DNA of 6,137 nt from an uncultured Clostridia bacterium. Lineage in GTDB: Bacteria; Bacillota; Clostridia; TANB77; CAG-508. Below, piece by piece: positions 4,368 through 6,137 of the stretch (within the stretch, counting starts at the first letter, position 1; every line of letters starts with the position of its first letter). The stretch lies in the NCBI GenBank assembly GCA_947595555.1, contig CANQES010000079.1, positions 1 to 6,137 of the forward strand. The letters run 5' to 3'. The position numbers and the translations under genes were made by a program. Under the pieces are notes generated by a model. It ran no database searches. It was not told where the DNA came from and saw only the letters and a program-made list of their open reading frames with translations.

Positions 4368-6137
4368 ATGGAAGGATTAGTAAAAGAAAATTCGGAGGAA
4401 GAAAAAATGGAAGAGCAAGAAGAACTAATGACAGAAGAAGTAACAGAAGAATTACCAGAAGTAGAGGAAGCAGAAGCGGATAAAAAATTTAAACAAGCAA
4501 ATAAAAAGTCAAGAAAAGTAAAAAGAAATTTAAAAGAGATGGAAGAACCAAAGAAAAAAAGAAAATGGGTAATTCCAGTTCTTATAGGAATTATTCTTAT
4601 TATTGTTGCTTTTTGTTCTACAATTTTTGCTTTAGTTAACATCAATAATGATAAAATTGTAAGTGGTGTATCCATATCTGGAATAGATGTTTCAGGGCTA
4701 ACCAAGGAAGAAGCAACGGCGAAAATATCAACTATTTGTAAAGAAAAAATAGACAAAGAAATTGACATACAATATGAAAATTATGAAACTACTTTAAATC
4801 CTACATTAATGGAAGTTAATTACGAATCAGAAAAGGCAGCAGAAGAAGCGTATTTAATTGGTAGAGGAGATAACATCTTCCTAAACAACTATAATATTTT
4901 ATTTACTCTAATTGGAAAAAAGGATATATCACTTAATATGACATTAAATGAAGAAGTTGCAAAGCAAACGATAAGTGATATTGGAGTAAATTTACCAGGA
5001 GTTATTATCGAATCTAGTCACGCAATTGAAGACGGTCAATTAATTATAACAAGAGGAAAAGCAGGAGTAGTCATACAAGTAGATGAATTATTGAATCGTG
5101 TAAGAAATTACTTAAATGATATCATGGACAATAAAGAGTATATTGAAATACCAGTAGAGCGAAAAGAACCTGAAAAAATAGATATAGATAAAATACATGA
5201 AGAAGTTTATACAGAAGCAAAAGATGCATACTACACAAAAGAGCCATTTACAGTTTATCCAGAAGTAGAAGGAATAGACTTTGATGTAGAAGCTGCTAGA
5301 GCATTGTTACAAGAAGACAAAGAAGAATATGTAATTGCATTAAAAATAACAAAACCCAAAATTACATTAAGCCAAATCGGATCAGAAGCATTTCCAGACC
5401 AAATAAAAGTATTTACAACAAGATATGATGAAAGTGATGTAAGCAGAACTACAAACTTAGTTTTAGCATGTCAAAAAATTAATGGAAAAGTAATACTACC
5501 AGGAGAAATATTTTCATATAATCAAGCATTGGGACCTAGAACAGTAGCTAATGGGTACAAAAATGGGAAAATCTACTCTAATGGGCAAGTTGTAGACGGC
5601 ATTGGAGGAGGAATATGTCAAATTTCATCAACATTGTATAACACAGTTTTATTATCAAACTTAGAAATTGTAGAAAGACGAAACCATCAATTTGTTACCT
5701 CGTATTTAGCAGCAGGTAGAGATGCAACAGTTGTATATGGAATGACAGATTTTAAATTTAAAAACACGAGAAAATATCCTATAAGAATTGTAGCTAGTGC
5801 AAAAAATGGAATTGCAAGTGTTGCAATTTATGGAATTAAAGAAGAAAATGAATATGAATTTACTTTTAATCCAAAGGTAATAGCATCAATTCCCTTTACT
5901 ACAAAATATGAGGAAGATCCAACTTTACCAGCAGGAACGGAACAAGTTAAACAAAAAGGTGCTAATGGATTAAAAATTGAAACATATATTACAAAATTAT
6001 TAAATGGAAAAGTAGTTTCAACGACTCTACTTTCTAGAGATACTTATGATGCGATGTCAAGAATTATAGTAAGAGGAACAAAAAAGACATCAACTGGTAC
6101 ATCAACGAATAATTCTTCAAATAATAATGGTACCACA
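4368..6137 (+). CDS. VanW-family cell-wall-associated membrane protein (3' end outside window)
   Basis: An uninterrupted frame of 590 codons reaches the window edge, so the C terminus is missing. The N terminus (1-66) is highly charged, acidic then basic, and should be cytoplasmic. One membrane helix (about 67-91) anchors the protein with the rest outside. GVSISGIDVSGLTKEEA (100-116) opens a pair of repeats of the putative peptidoglycan-binding type that precedes VanW domains (about 100-330). The VanW domain (about 345-478) is clear: YDESDVSRTTN, then ILPGEIFSYNQALGPRT, then the hallmark VDGIGGGICQISSTLYNTVL (409-428), then RRNHQFVTSYLAAGRDATV. A G5-like segment (about 505-570) and a Ser/Thr/Asn-rich tail follow. 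VanW was named from vancomycin-resistance clusters, but its biochemical role is unsettled and this is not evidence of resistance. AAGGGG (4353-4358) lies nine bases before the ATG. Confidence 0.92.
   Translation, partial: MEGLVKENSEEEKMEEQEELMTEEVTEELPEVEEAEADKKFKQANKKSRKVKRNLKEMEEPKKKRKWVIPVLIGIILIIVAFCSTIFALVNINNDKIVSGVSISGIDVSGLTKEEATAKISTICKEKIDKEIDIQYENYETTLNPTLMEVNYESEKAAEEAYLIGRGDNIFLNNYNILFTLIGKKDISLNMTLNEEVAKQTISDIGVNLPGVIIESSHAIEDGQLIITRGKAGVVIQVDELLNRVRNYLNDIMDNKEYIEIPVERKEPEKIDIDKIHEEVYTEAKDAYYTKEPFTVYPEVEGIDFDVEAARALLQEDKEEYVIALKITKPKITLSQIGSEAFPDQIKVFTTRYDESDVSRTTNLVLACQKINGKVILPGEIFSYNQALGPRTVANGYKNGKIYSNGQVVDGIGGGICQISSTLYNTVLLSNLEIVERRNHQFVTSYLAAGRDATVVYGMTDFKFKNTRKYPIRIVASAKNGIASVAIYGIKEENEYEFTFNPKVIASIPFTTKYEEDPTLPAGTEQVKQKGANGLKIETYITKLLNGKVVSTTLLSRDTYDAMSRIIVRGTKKTSTGTSTNNSSNNNGTT

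Noticed and set aside
4334..4768. Minus-strand open frame opposite the VanW gene
   Set aside because: Its serine-rich low-complexity product mirrors the acidic GAA/GAG codons of the VanW N terminus, and it would overlap that gene's promoter.
1..6137. CRISPR array, transposase or integrase gene, riboswitch
   Set aside because: No spaced direct repeats, no transposase or integrase domain and no conserved riboswitch core were seen on either strand.

Overview
The window is AT-rich DNA with A-rich purine codons, strong AGGAGG-type ribosome binding sites and T-tailed hairpin terminators. This points to a low-GC Firmicute of the class Clostridia. That is an inference from style and protein resemblance; no rRNA or marker gene is present to fix the genus.

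Layout. Positions 1-257 hold a housekeeping-type promoter (90-118), the 3' half only of a tRNA-Thr(TGT) (171-215) and a hairpin terminator (221-257). The 5' half of the tRNA is missing, so this is either the distal attachment scar of an element integrated from the left or a recombined tRNA pseudogene. Positions 258-447 are AT-rich with no gene and no promoter I can defend. Next comes an ECF-type sigma factor (448-936) overlapping its zinc-finger anti-sigma factor (923-1588). A separately promoted gene follows for a membrane-tethered Xre-type helix-turn-helix protein (1656-2108), ending in a strong terminator. A third unit, with a near-consensus promoter, encodes a single-pass membrane-anchored LolA-like protein (2254-2874) and an SDR oxidoreductase of the FabG/YmfI type (2912-3643). 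A convergent gene on the minus strand (3686-4159) encodes a small CBM25/53-like carbohydrate-binding protein with no signal peptide. It shares a 208-bp divergent promoter region with a large VanW-family membrane protein (4368 to the window end, incomplete).

How the parts may work together. The sigma and anti-sigma genes form a standard two-gene switch. The unusual part is the sensor: the extracytoplasmic half of the anti-sigma factor resembles the first extracellular domain of the cell-division protein FtsX. This suggests, as inference, a switch that reads peptidoglycan-hydrolase or division status. Four of the seven genes encode proteins with one predicted membrane segment, and VanW proteins are linked to the cell wall, so the region has a cell-envelope flavour. 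Shared regulation is not shown by the sequence.

The strongest candidates for something undescribed are the zf-HC2/TM/FtsX-ECD-like anti-sigma factor, the palindrome sitting across the GTG start of the HTH gene, and two homologous terminator hairpins with a compensatory base change.
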